From positions 27,775 through 61,426 of the forward strand of contig NW_027152181.1 of NCBI RefSeq assembly GCF_004359215.1: a stretch of 33,652 nt of DNA. Direction: 5' to 3'. Every line of letters starts with the position of its first letter. Within the stretch, counting starts at the first letter, position 1. A program made the translations under genes and the position numbers. The notes under the pieces were generated by a model. That model saw only the letters and a program-made list of their open reading frames with translations. It did no database searches and was not told the origin of the DNA. Origin of the DNA: Bremia lactucae. Its lineage: Eukaryota > Oomycota > Peronosporomycetes > Peronosporales > Peronosporaceae. Below are positions 10,684-19,686 of this stretch, piece after piece.

Positions 10684-10695
10684 GGTTATGAGCCC
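10684..10695 (+). promoter_or_regulatory. A3 primer-binding site
   Basis: GGTTATGAGCCC starts at the first base after the LTR. It is complementary to the anticodon arm of methionine tRNA (CAU). The gag ATG is at 10688-10690, inside the site. Confidence 0.82.
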
Positions 10696-13600
10696 AAGCA
10701 CGATGTCCTCTGCTCAAGATTCCGCCACCAAGATCTCCATCGACAAATTCGATGGCGACAACTATGCGACGTGGAGCCGTTACATGCGTGGCGTGTTCCT
10801 GACAAAGTCGACTTGGCATGTGGTCAACCGGGAGACTACTCCAACCTTCGCCGATCCTCGCGCCATGGACGAATATGTCAAGGCGAGCAATATCGCCTTC
10901 GGCTTGATGTTGCTGTACATAAGCGCGGATTACCATCACGTGGTTGATGACTGCGAAGAAGCATGGGTTGCGCGGGCAAAGCTGAAGACCCTCTACGGCG
11001 GATCGCAGAAGGCGGGACAGATCTTCTTGAAGCGACAGCTCTTCAGCATGGAGATGGCGGAAGGCGGTAATGTACTTCATCATTGCAATGAAGTCCTCAA
11101 CATCAGCGCAAAGCTCAAGAGCATCGGCGCCAAGATGGAGGACGAGGACGTGGCGATTTGCTTGTTGCGCAGCCTCCCCAAGAGTTACGAGAACGTCGTT
11201 CTCAACTTGGAGATGAGCAGCGCGGAATTGCGATCGCGGGACGTCGTGAAAGTGCTGACAAATGAGCACATCAAGAGACAAGGAAACAAGACGACATCGG
11301 TGAAGACTGAAGAAACAACCAAGGCTTTCAGTACCGAACGCGAGTTTCGTCAGTGTACATTCTGCGGAAAATTGGGGCACACTGTGGAGAAGTGCTGGAC
11401 CAAGCAGAAGGAAGACAATCGGGGAGCTCGACGCGGCGGCAATTATCGTGGACGCGGAGCGAATCAAGTTCAGTGGCAAGGCTACAGTGGCTACAGCAAC
11501 GGTAACTACGATCGTGTGGCGTTTGCTGTGTCAATGAAATGCGGACTTTCAACGACCAAGAACATGTCCGGGATGTGGGCGATTGATAGCGGTGCTACGC
11601 ATCACATCTGCTACGAAAAATCCAAGTTCGAAGTTCTGGACGAACACAATGAAGGTGAAGTTCTGGTCGCAGATGGAAACAAAGCCGCTATCAAAGGCAT
11701 CGGGACTATCATCGAAAAGGTACTACTGCCTAACGGTGAAGAACGTGAAGTCGAGATCAAAAACGCGCTTTTTGTCCCAGATATGAACAAGAACCTACTA
11801 TCAATTCCGCAAATCAACAAGAGCGGCAAGTTTCAAGTGGTGTTTGATGGTGCCAAAATGGAGATCTCGCGTAAAGACCCTGAGCAAGTGGTGGCGATGG
11901 CAGATCTTGCGGATGGACTCTATTGGCTTCGCACATCTCACCGATCGGTAAATGCTACATCAAGGTCAAGAGTCGAAGATCTTCATGCACGCATGGGCCA
12001 CGCACCGTTTGATGTCTTGTGCAAAATGGTTTCCAAAGGGATGATCAAGGATGCTAAAATGCCACAAAAGGCAAGCAGATCTAGCATATGTCACGGGTGT
12101 CAAGAAGGAAAAATGGTACAGCGACCGTTTCCAAGTAACCCGAACAAGCAGCACTACGACCCGTTCGAGCTTCTACACATCGACACTTGCGGACCCATGG
12201 AAGTTGAATCGCTGGGTGGAAGCAAGTACTTGCTACTAATCGTCGATGAAGGCAGCGGATGCATGAAGGGCTTCGGTCTGCGCGCCAAGTCCGATAGTGA
12301 AGAGTGTATCAAAAGATACATCAATGCGGTGCAGACGCAGTTTGACTACAAGGTCAAGTTCGTTCGACATGATGGTGCACGAGAATTCGCGACAACTTCG
12401 ATCAAGGCATTTTACGATGATCAAGGAATCGAGCAGCAAGTCACTGTTCCGTATGCGCACCAGACGAATGGCACGGCAGAACGGGCAATCCGGACTATCG
12501 TAACGATTGGCCGCAGCATGCTCCACTACGCAAAATTAGACAAGTGTTTCTGGGCTGAGGCAGCAATGACAGCAATATACATCAAGAATCGACTGCCATC
12601 GCCCAAGTACCAAGATCAGACTCCGTTCGAGATCATCAACGGATCTCGACCAAGTGTCAAACACATGCGAGTTTTTGGCTGCCGTGCGTTCGTGCTGACT
12701 CCAAAAGAAAAGAGATCGAAATGGGATCCGAAGTCCCGTGAAGGACTGTTTATGTGGTACGAAGAAGCATCAAAGGCATACCGCATTTACGACATTGAAA
12801 CAGATCAGGTGGTGATATCTCGCGATGTCACGTTCGACGAATCGACGTTTGGGTTCGCACAGACGCCTCTACAAGATGTTGTTGATGATGCCTTATTGGA
12901 TTTTGACACGATGAGCATCAGTAGTGAACCTGCCACCACGGAGTTCAAGCAAACAGGCAAGCGCAAGAACCGTTCAAACAGCCAAGAACAAGTGTTTAAA
13001 CGACCAGCTTGCCGCGGAGCCGGGTTAGAAGAAGCAAGTGCGCCGGATGACTTCGAGTTGCGCCACCAAAAACGACGTTCGAATGTTCGAGCTTACCGGG
13101 ACGAAGAGCAAAAGGACAATGATATGGATGATGATGACGACACCCACCACGGCTTTTGGCAAGCAAGCGTGAATGCAGTTGAGGGCGCTGATTTATCCGA
13201 ACCAACAACGTTTGAAGACGCGATTAATGGGCCAGATCGAGTACACTGGCGTAAGGCGATCTGTGCGGAGCTAGACTCAATGAAACTCCGTAGCGTATTT
13301 CGAGCAACGAAACTGCCAGCTGGGCAGCACACCATTGGTACCAAGTGGGTATTCAAGATCAAGCGCAAGGCTGACGGAAACATCGATAAATACAAGGCAC
13401 GTCTCGTTGCCAAGGGTTTCAAGCAAAAGTATGGCATCGACTACACGGAGACGTTTTCACCAGTAGTCAAGTACGTGACGCTGCGCATGGTGATTGCACT
13501 CACAAAATACTTCGACTGGACACTGGACCAACTGGACGTGGTGACAGCTTTTCTGTATGGAGAGATGAAGGAAAGAGTATTATGTGCGGTCCCAGAAGGC

Positions 13601-14722
13601 GTCGACGTCAATAAAGATTTTGATTGCTTTGAACTGGTGAAAGCAATCTACGGGCTAAAACAAGCTTCACGGGTATGGAATGACACTTTTCATGAGTTTG
13701 TTTGCTCCATCGGATTTCAAGTCTCCGATTTTGATCCGTGCCTTTATCTCAAGATTGCAAACGGAGAGTGCGTGCTATTGTTGGTCTATGTTGATGATGT
13801 ACTGGTGACTGGGAGTTCAATTGAAATGATTGCGCACACCAAGAAAGACTTAAAGTCACGTTTTGAGATGACTGATGGCATCGAGCTGGTAGACAACAAT
13901 GACGGAAGCGTGACGATGTGCCAGCGACGCTACGTGGACGATGTTCTCAAGCGTTTCGGCATGAGTGACTGCAAAGCTGTCATCAGCCCAATGGACATCA
14001 GCTCTCGACTAACGTCAAGCAACGCAGCAACTAAAATCAACGTTCCGTTTCGTGAAGCAGTGGGTGCTTTAATGCACTTGATGACCGCGACACGACCAGA
14101 CATTGCCTTCGCCGTGGGTTACGTGTCGCGTTTTATGGAAAACCCACAAGTCGAGCATTGGATGGCGGTGAAGCGCATCCTTCGATACTTGCAAGGAACC
14201 AAGTCGCATGGAATCTGCTTTAAGTCTGGCAACAATGTGGATTTTTGCGGCTACTCGGATGCAGACTGGGCCGGTGATCATGCAGACCGCAAGTCGACTT
14301 CAGGATACGCGTTTATTCTCATGGGCGCTCCTGTAAGCTGGGGGAGCAAGAAACAATCAAGTGTGTCGCTGTCAACAAGTGAAGCCGAATATATCGCGCT
14401 AAGTTTAGCGATTCAAGAAGGCAAGTGGGTGCATCGCCTACTGCGCGAAATCCTAGACGCGGCAGCAAACAAGTCTGAACCGGTGCTTAAGATCATGGAA
14501 GACAACCAGTCGTGTATCAAGATGACGAAGAACCCGGTAAACCATGGTCGTGCGAAACATATCGACATCAAGTATCACCACATTCGTGATGAAGTAAAGC
14601 GTGGTGATGTCAAGTTGGAATACTGCGAGACTTCGAAGATGTTGGCGGATATCATGACGAAAGGACTGCCAGGACCGCGTCACAAGGAATTAACGACAGC
14701 GCTTGGCATACACGCGTGTTAG
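10688..14722 (+). CDS. A3 Gag-Pol polyprotein (Ty1/copia), 1344 aa, RT motif deleted
   Basis: This is a single ORF for Gag, protease, integrase, RT and RNase H in copia order. Visible residues: zinc knuckle C223-C226-H231-C236; protease D300-S-G-A; pre-integrase finger H433/H438 and C468/C471; integrase D499, D562 and E598 (D,D35E spacing); RT first Asp D950 in [11 protein letters not shown] and YVDD at 1034-1037; RNase H D1191, E1232 and D1272. The start ATG lies 4 nt after the LTR inside the primer-binding site and matches the starts of A1, A2 and E. A 24-nt in-frame loss between 13876 and 13877 (after residue 1063) removes SGKCAFVL present in A2. This takes away the Leu of the conserved LG (primer-grip-like) motif after YVDD. 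A Gly-to-Trp change precedes YEEASKAYR. The element could still make Gag, protease and integrase, but its RT is probably impaired. Confidence 0.95.
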   Translation: MSPSTMSSAQDSATKISIDKFDGDNYATWSRYMRGVFLTKSTWHVVNRETTPTFADPRAMDEYVKASNIAFGLMLLYISADYHHVVDDCEEAWVARAKLKTLYGGSQKAGQIFLKRQLFSMEMAEGGNVLHHCNEVLNISAKLKSIGAKMEDEDVAICLLRSLPKSYENVVLNLEMSSAELRSRDVVKVLTNEHIKRQGNKTTSVKTEETTKAFSTEREFRQCTFCGKLGHTVEKCWTKQKEDNRGARRGGNYRGRGANQVQWQGYSGYSNGNYDRVAFAVSMKCGLSTTKNMSGMWAIDSGATHHICYEKSKFEVLDEHNEGEVLVADGNKAAIKGIGTIIEKVLLPNGEEREVEIKNALFVPDMNKNLLSIPQINKSGKFQVVFDGAKMEISRKDPEQVVAMADLADGLYWLRTSHRSVNATSRSRVEDLHARMGHAPFDVLCKMVSKGMIKDAKMPQKASRSSICHGCQEGKMVQRPFPSNPNKQHYDPFELLHIDTCGPMEVESLGGSKYLLLIVDEGSGCMKGFGLRAKSDSEECIKRYINAVQTQFDYKVKFVRHDGAREFATTSIKAFYDDQGIEQQVTVPYAHQTNGTAERAIRTIVTIGRSMLHYAKLDKCFWAEAAMTAIYIKNRLPSPKYQDQTPFEIINGSRPSVKHMRVFGCRAFVLTPKEKRSKWDPKSREGLFMWYEEASKAYRIYDIETDQVVISRDVTFDESTFGFAQTPLQDVVDDALLDFDTMSISSEPATTEFKQTGKRKNRSNSQEQVFKRPACRGAGLEEASAPDDFELRHQKRRSNVRAYRDEEQKDNDMDDDDDTHHGFWQASVNAVEGADLSEPTTFEDAINGPDRVHWRKAICAELDSMKLRSVFRATKLPAGQHTIGTKWVFKIKRKADGNIDKYKARLVAKGFKQKYGIDYTETFSPVVKYVTLRMVIALTKYFDWTLDQLDVVTAFLYGEMKERVLCAVPEGVDVNKDFDCFELVKAIYGLKQASRVWNDTFHEFVCSIGFQVSDFDPCLYLKIANGECVLLLVYVDDVLVTGSSIEMIAHTKKDLKSRFEMTDGIELVDNNDGSVTMCQRRYVDDVLKRFGMSDCKAVISPMDISSRLTSSNAATKINVPFREAVGALMHLMTATRPDIAFAVGYVSRFMENPQVEHWMAVKRILRYLQGTKSHGICFKSGNNVDFCGYSDADWAGDHADRKSTSGYAFILMGAPVSWGSKKQSSVSLSTSEAEYIALSLAIQEGKWVHRLLREILDAAANKSEPVLKIMEDNQSCIKMTKNPVNHGRAKHIDIKYHHIRDEVKRGDVKLEYCETSKMLADIMTKGLPGPRHKELTTALGIHAC

Positions 14723-14726
14723 CATT

Positions 14727-14735
14727 GAGGGGGCG
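14727..14735 (+). promoter_or_regulatory. A3 polypurine tract
   Basis: GAGGGGGCG just before the 3' LTR is the expected site for plus-strand priming. The A0 equivalent is AAGGAGGCG at 731-739. It overlaps nothing; the pol stop codon is at 14720-14722. Confidence 0.8.
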
Positions 14736-14738
14736 TAT

Positions 14739-15005
14739 TGAGGGTTATGGGTTTCAGGTAATGTACACAACCCAAACCGGTCCAATCCGAACCGCGGTTA
14801 AACATAGCATCTACTTATATTATAGTATAGTTAGATGCAGTATGTAGAAATGAGTGTTTTCGAGAAGTAAAAGTGTAAGCCCCAATAAATCAATCACTTC
14901 CAAATATTCCTTCTCCTTCACAAGTCGTCTTCACCTTTCAAGTGCAGACTTCTCTCGTGTTCTTCAAGCCTCCTTCTCTCTTCCAGTGCTCGGTACCCTT
15001 TAACA
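14739..15005 (+). repeat. A3 3' LTR
   Basis: This 267-bp copy matches the 5' LTR except at three bases. It ends TTTAACA at 15005 and is followed directly by C1 sequence (GTTTGTAT). Confidence 0.95.
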
Positions 15006-16862
15006 GTTTGTATCGCCCACTCAGCTGTCTGCTAGTTTGATGAGCGTACGGAACTGTGATCTCGATACCCTCGTCATCGTAGAAGAACTTGAGCGAAGTA
15101 GTCGCAAATTCTCGAGCTCCGTCATGCCCCACGAACTTGACTATTTCCCAAACTGCGTTTGAATCTTCAGTATGTACGTCTTAATATTGTCCTCGATTTC
15201 CGACTTGGCACGCAAGTAAAATCCCTTCATGCATCCGCTGGCCTCGTTCCCAATAAGTAACAGGTACTTGCTGCCTCCAATAGATTCTTGCTCGATGGAG
15301 CCGCAGGTATCGAAATGCAGCAATTCAAACAAAGCTATCGCGTGCTTGAATGGTTTTTGAACCATTTTTCCCTCATGACATCCACAACACATGCGTGATA
15401 AATTCGTCGTCGATGATATGGAGACTTCCTTAATCAATCGTCTAGTAATCATTTTTCGCAGCCCGTCATTTAACGCGTGACCCATTCGCGAATGCAGGTC
15501 GATTTTGCTGTTTGTAGTCACCGAATTATCTGACCGCTTTGGGTGCAAAGCCAGTAAAGTCCATCGACGAGGTCGGCCATTGTCATTACTTGTTTTGAGC
15601 TTTTCCGTGAAATGTTCATGCGAGCTCCATAAAACACTACCTTAAAGCAACCACTTTGGTTTATCTCCGGGACAAAGAGCATTGTTTTGGTCATTTTCGG
15701 GACAAACAGCGCGTTCTTGATTTAAATTTCGCGAACGTCACCATTAGGTAGGACTACCTGCTTGACCATAGCCTCCCTACCCATAATCTTTGCCTTGTCA
15801 CCATCAGCTACTGAAAGTTCGCCTTCTTGCTCGTCCAGTGTTGAACACTTGGACTAGTCGTAGCGTATATGATAGGTGGCGCCACTGTCAATAGCCCGCC
15901 TTGCAATCATCCATGCTGAAACGCTTGAGAATGTGGTCGACGGATCGCCGACGACGGATCGCCGTTGACACATTGCTGCGCTGCCATCGTCATTTACAAG
16001 CCCAATGCTTAACACAAATGCCACCGTCGGTCATCTCGAAGCATCTTTTTAAGCCGGTCTTCGTACGCGCAGTCAGCTCCGTCGAACTTCCAGTGACTAT
16101 CACATACTTGACTACATGCGAAAATGTCTCCGTGTAGTCTATTAATATTTTTACTTGAATCCCTTTGCTACGAGTCGAGCCTTAAACTTCTTGATGGAGC
16201 CGGAAATCGAGTCACTGTTTCCATCTTCGGAAGCACCACCCACATTCTTGACCTAAAGTTGGTTCCTTTCGCACGCGTAATCGCCGCTTGATTTGACGTG
16301 ATTCTGTTTCTTTGGAAGCACTCGCCTCTTCCAATATAAGCCTCACGATGCTCCGGACTTGAAACTTTTAACGATCGATTTTTTTCATGCCCGAAGTTTG
16401 CGCTCTCCGATCAGCTTAAAAATTCTTGTGCATATTGAGTCGTTGTCGCTTACCTCAAGCATGTCAAAGTCGAGGTTTGGTTCTTCAATGTTGTTAAAAG
16501 TGCTGACTGTCTAATCGCCAAGACTTGTTTACATCTTGACTGATCACCACTTTCTGAGCTTCAATGTCGTAGATCCGATATGCCTTGGAGACTTTTTCAT
16601 AGCCTACGAATACGCCAACTCGATACTTGGAATTCTACTTGAGCCGCTTTTCCTTTGGAGATAAAACGTAAGCTCGACGCCAAAGACTCACATATGCTTG
16701 ATACTTGGCTTGGACCTGTCCACAACCTTAAACGGAATATTATTCGTAATTTCTGGTGACGGAGCCGATTCTTGCATGGAGCATAGCAGCCTCGCAACAT
16801 AAAAATTTGTCCAATTTTGCGTGGTGTAACATGCTGCGTCCAATGGTAACAATCGTTTGTAT
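15006..16862 (-). pseudogene. C1: decayed, circularly permuted copia pol unit
   Basis: Read on the minus strand from 16862: integrase end ([18 protein letters not shown]), connector, start of RT ([11 protein letters not shown] near 16190, YTETFS near 16130), then a 326-bp internal RT deletion (near 16100) to TGSSTELT. RT then ends at DCKA (near 15903) and fuses directly to the protease site DSGATYH (15882-15899). Pre-integrase sequence (frame 15548-15141, LHSRMGHALND, CCGCHEGKM) and integrase D/E text up to 15006 follow. The unit both begins and ends at GTTTGTAT (15006-15013 and 16855-16862), so it is exactly one 1,849-bp period. Many stops and frameshifts make it non-functional. Confidence 0.85.
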
Positions 16863-17860
16863 NNNNNNNNNNNNNNNNNNNNNNNNNNNNNNNNNNNNNN
16901 NNNNNNNNNNNNNNNNNNNNNNNNNNNNNNNNNNNNNNNNNNNNNNNNNNNNNNNNNNNNNNNNNNNNNNNNNNNNNNNNNNNNNNNNNNNNNNNNNNNN
17001 NNNNNNNNNNNNNNNNNNNNNNNNNNNNNNNNNNNNNNNNNNNNNNNNNNNNNNNNNNNNNNNNNNNNNNNNNNNNNNNNNNNNNNNNNNNNNNNNNNNN
17101 NNNNNNNNNNNNNNNNNNNNNNNNNNNNNNNNNNNNNNNNNNNNNNNNNNNNNNNNNNNNNNNNNNNNNNNNNNNNNNNNNNNNNNNNNNNNNNNNNNNN
17201 NNNNNNNNNNNNNNNNNNNNNNNNNNNNNNNNNNNNNNNNNNNNNNNNNNNNNNNNNNNNNNNNNNNNNNNNNNNNNNNNNNNNNNNNNNNNNNNNNNNN
17301 NNNNNNNNNNNNNNNNNNNNNNNNNNNNNNNNNNNNNNNNNNNNNNNNNNNNNNNNNNNNNNNNNNNNNNNNNNNNNNNNNNNNNNNNNNNNNNNNNNNN
17401 NNNNNNNNNNNNNNNNNNNNNNNNNNNNNNNNNNNNNNNNNNNNNNNNNNNNNNNNNNNNNNNNNNNNNNNNNNNNNNNNNNNNNNNNNNNNNNNNNNNN
17501 NNNNNNNNNNNNNNNNNNNNNNNNNNNNNNNNNNNNNNNNNNNNNNNNNNNNNNNNNNNNNNNNNNNNNNNNNNNNNNNNNNNNNNNNNNNNNNNNNNNN
17601 NNNNNNNNNNNNNNNNNNNNNNNNNNNNNNNNNNNNNNNNNNNNNNNNNNNNNNNNNNNNNNNNNNNNNNNNNNNNNNNNNNNNNNNNNNNNNNNNNNNN
17701 NNNNNNNNNNNNNNNNNNNNNNNNNNNNNNNNNNNNNNNNNNNNNNNNNNNNNNNNNNNNNNNNNNNNNNNNNNNNNNNNNNNNNNNNNNNNNNNNNNNN
17801 NNNNNNNNNNNNNNNNNNNNNNNNNNNNNNNNNNNNNNNNNNNNNNNNNNNNNNNNNNNN
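16863..17860. other. Assembly gap (998 N)
   Basis: Unsequenced. The left edge lies in C1 integrase and the right edge in E pre-integrase sequence, so long frames running through it are artefacts. The missing E integrase/RT/RNase H and 3' LTR, if present, would lie here. The N count may be only an estimate. Confidence 0.95.
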
Positions 17861-19297
17861 AAATGGTTTTTGGACCATTTTTCCTTGTTGGCAACCCAGA
17901 CATATACTTGATCCACTCGAATTTGAAGACATTGAGGCATCTTTAACCATTCCACTCTTGATCATTTTTCGAAGAATTTCCAATGGTGCATGACCCATAC
18001 GTGCATGTAAATTAATAGATTGGGAGCTCGTTGCGGTGTTTACAGACACGTGTGGTGTTCGAAGCCAGTAGAGTCCATCGATGAGATCCGCTGTTGCCAC
18101 AACTTGGGTCGTGTTCTTTCGTGCCACATGCATCTTGGAACCGTCAAATACAACTTGAAATTTCCCAGACTTGTTGATCTGCGGAACCGATAGAAGATTC
18201 TTGTTCATGCTTGGTACGAATAGCGCATTCTTGATCTCGATCTCATGTTCATCGCCGTTGGGCAACACCACCGTCTCAATGATGGTTCCCACTCCCTTGA
18301 TTGCGGCCTTACGTCCATCAGCAACCGAAAGCTCACCTTCATCTTGTTCATTGAGGCTTGTAAACTTCTTCTTGTTGTTGCAGATGTGATGTGTTGCACC
18401 ACTGTCAACCGCCCACATTCCAGGCATACTCATGTTGTTCGACAATCCACATTCCATCGAAACGGCAAAGGCGATTCGATCTTGATATTCGTAGTTGTCT
18501 TCAATGCGCCATTGAGCATTGTTGGCCCCGCGTCCACGACTATTGCCGCCGCGTCTTGGTCCCTTGTTCTCAGCTTTCTGCTTGGTCCAGCACTTGTCTA
18601 TCGTGTGCCCCAGCTTTCCGCAATACGTGCAATGGTGCGGCTCACGTTCGGCACTGAACGCTTTCGCTGCGTCTTCAGTCTTCACCACTGTAGCCTTCGC
18701 ACCTTGTCGCTTGATGTGCTCGTTGGTAAGCACTTTTACGACGTCCCGCGATCGTAGCTCCGCGCTGTTCATCTCCAGATTGAGCACTACATTCTCGTAG
18801 CTCTTGGGTAGACTTCGCAGCAAACAAATCGCGACGTCCTCGTCCTCCATCTTCGCGCCGATGCTACTTAGCTTCGCGCTGATGTTGAGGACATCATTGC
18901 AATGATGCAATACATTACCGCCTTCGGGCATTTCCATGCTGAACAACTGGCGTTTCAAAAAGATACGCCCAGCCTTCTGTGACCCACCATAAAGTGTCCT
19001 GATCCGCGCCCACGCCACCCAGGCTTCTTCACACTCATCAACCACGTGATGGTAGTCCGCGTCCATATGCAAGAGCATAATTCCAAAGGCGACGTTGCTT
19101 GCCTTGACGTAGTCGTCTGAAGCCCGAGGGTCCGTGAACGTCGGTGAAACCTCGCGGTTCACGACATGCCAGACCGATTTGGTCAGGAACACGCCACGCA
19201 TGTAGCGGCTCCAAGTAGCATAGTTGTCCCCATTGAATCTGTCAATGGAGACCTTGGCCGTGAAATCTTGCGAAGAGGACATGGCACTTGGGCTCAT
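17861..19297 (-). CDS. E: 5' part of copia Gag-Pol (Gag, protease, pre-integrase), cut by gap
   Basis: About 479 codons are open from the ATG at 19297 to the gap edge, with no stop. The start ([12 protein letters not shown]) and the Gag body align with A2/A3 throughout ([37 protein letters not shown]) but with many substitutions, so E is a separate subfamily. The zinc knuckle [14 protein letters not shown] is intact, as is the protease DSGATHHIC. The pre-integrase finger has LHARMGHAP and CLGCQQGKM. The rest of Pol would be in the gap. Since the frame is open and the motifs are intact, this may be a recently active element. Upstream lie its primer-binding site and a 385-bp LTR with heat-shock and CRE-like arrays. 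Confidence 0.9.
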
Positions 19298-19301
19298 AAC
19301 C
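19290..19301 (-). promoter_or_regulatory. E primer-binding site
   Basis: On the minus strand GGTTATGAGCCC directly follows the LTR end (TTCAACA). It is identical to the A2/A3 site, so E uses the same methionine-tRNA fragment. The gag ATG (19297-19295) is within it. Confidence 0.8.
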
Positions 19302-19456
19302 TGTTGAAGCTTGACGAAACTTGAGAAGATAGTTGGAGTGTGTTCTTGGGCAAAGACCGAGAAGACACTTGTAGGGAAGAATGGAAATCCGAAAGTGATT
19401 GTATTATAGACATTTCACTTCTTATCTAGCTACATCTAAGCCAATCATCTACATCC

Positions 19457-19489
19457 TTCTAGAAGCTTCTGGAAGCTTCGAGAAAGTTC
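19457..19489 (-). promoter_or_regulatory. Heat-shock-element array in E LTR
   Basis: Seven uninterrupted alternating triplets (TTC, GAA, TTC, GAA, TTC, GAA, TTC), each separated by exactly 2 nt, occupy 33 bp. This is the nGAAnnTTCn pattern bound by heat-shock factor trimers; three units are normally the minimum. It lies between the CRE-like repeats and the CCAAT box of the LTR. Confidence 0.75.
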
Positions 19490-19525
19490 TGCCCATCGCG
19501 ACTTTTCATCTAGGGCGTAATCAGC

Positions 19526-19580
19526 CGTGGCGTCATCATCCATGGCGTCATCATCCATGGCGTCATCATTATGACGTCAT
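19526..19580 (-). promoter_or_regulatory. 15-bp tandem repeats and CRE site in E LTR
   Basis: Three 15-bp units (19526-19540, 19541-19555, 19556-19570; consensus CATGGCGTCATCATC on the plus strand) each hold a GCGTCA half-site. A full TGACGTCA palindrome follows at 19572-19579. This suggests binding by bZIP (CREB/ATF-type) factors. Confidence 0.6.
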
Positions 19581-19587
19581 CCTGCAA

Positions 19588-19617
19588 TACCGGTACTTAC
19601 CGATACTTACTGATTGC
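19588..19617 (-). repeat. 10-bp tandem repeats at head of E LTR
   Basis: Three units TACCGGTACT, TACCGATACT and TACTGATTGC. The D LTR has the same kind of three-unit array at 21931-21960, and B has an ACCGGTATTTACCGGTT stretch at 7410-7430 and 10300-10325. A shared U3 module is likely. Confidence 0.6.
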
Positions 19618-19686
19618 CACTTACTGCTTCAAATATATCTTGAGCAGTTCCTCGTCCAGCACAAAGTTCGGATTGGACATTTAACA

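Larger units (their letters stand above)
10417..15005 (+). mobile_element. A3: complete Ty1/copia LTR retrotransposon (4,589 bp)
   Basis: The element has two 267-bp LTRs (10417-10683 and 14739-15005), a tRNA-Met-type primer-binding site, one uninterrupted gag-pol ORF and a purine tract next to the 3' LTR. The LTRs differ at three positions (10524, 10535 and 10614 in left-LTR coordinates), which indicates fairly recent insertion. No target-site duplication is seen: the left flank is family B (ending GGGCAT) and the right flank is family C (starting GTTTG). Confidence 0.95.
19302..19686 (-). repeat. E 5' LTR (about 385 bp)
   Basis: On the minus strand it runs from TGTTAAATGTCC to CAAGCTTCAACA, giving TGTT...AACA ends. 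The 3' end is fixed by the primer-binding site. The 5' end is inferred from the TGTT motif and the abrupt start of C2 at 19687, because no second LTR is available. In transcription order it holds 10-bp TACCGGTACT-like repeats, a TGACGTCA site, three 15-bp repeats, a long heat-shock-element array, ATTGG (inverted CCAAT), CTATAATAC and TCACTTTC (initiator-like). Parts of this (TAGAAGCTTCTAG, GATTGGCTTAGA) are shared with the D LTR. Confidence 0.75.

Noticed and set aside
2894..15005. Host protein-coding or tRNA/rRNA genes between the retroelements
   Set aside because: Every conserved protein block seen is copia or gypsy. No tRNA cloverleaf or rRNA text was noticed by eye.
16597..19297. Long frames running through the first N block (452, 869, 387, 396 and 378 codons)
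   Set aside because: The N run carries no stops and artificially joins E gag-protease with C1 integrase or with noise. Only 17861-19297 is supported.
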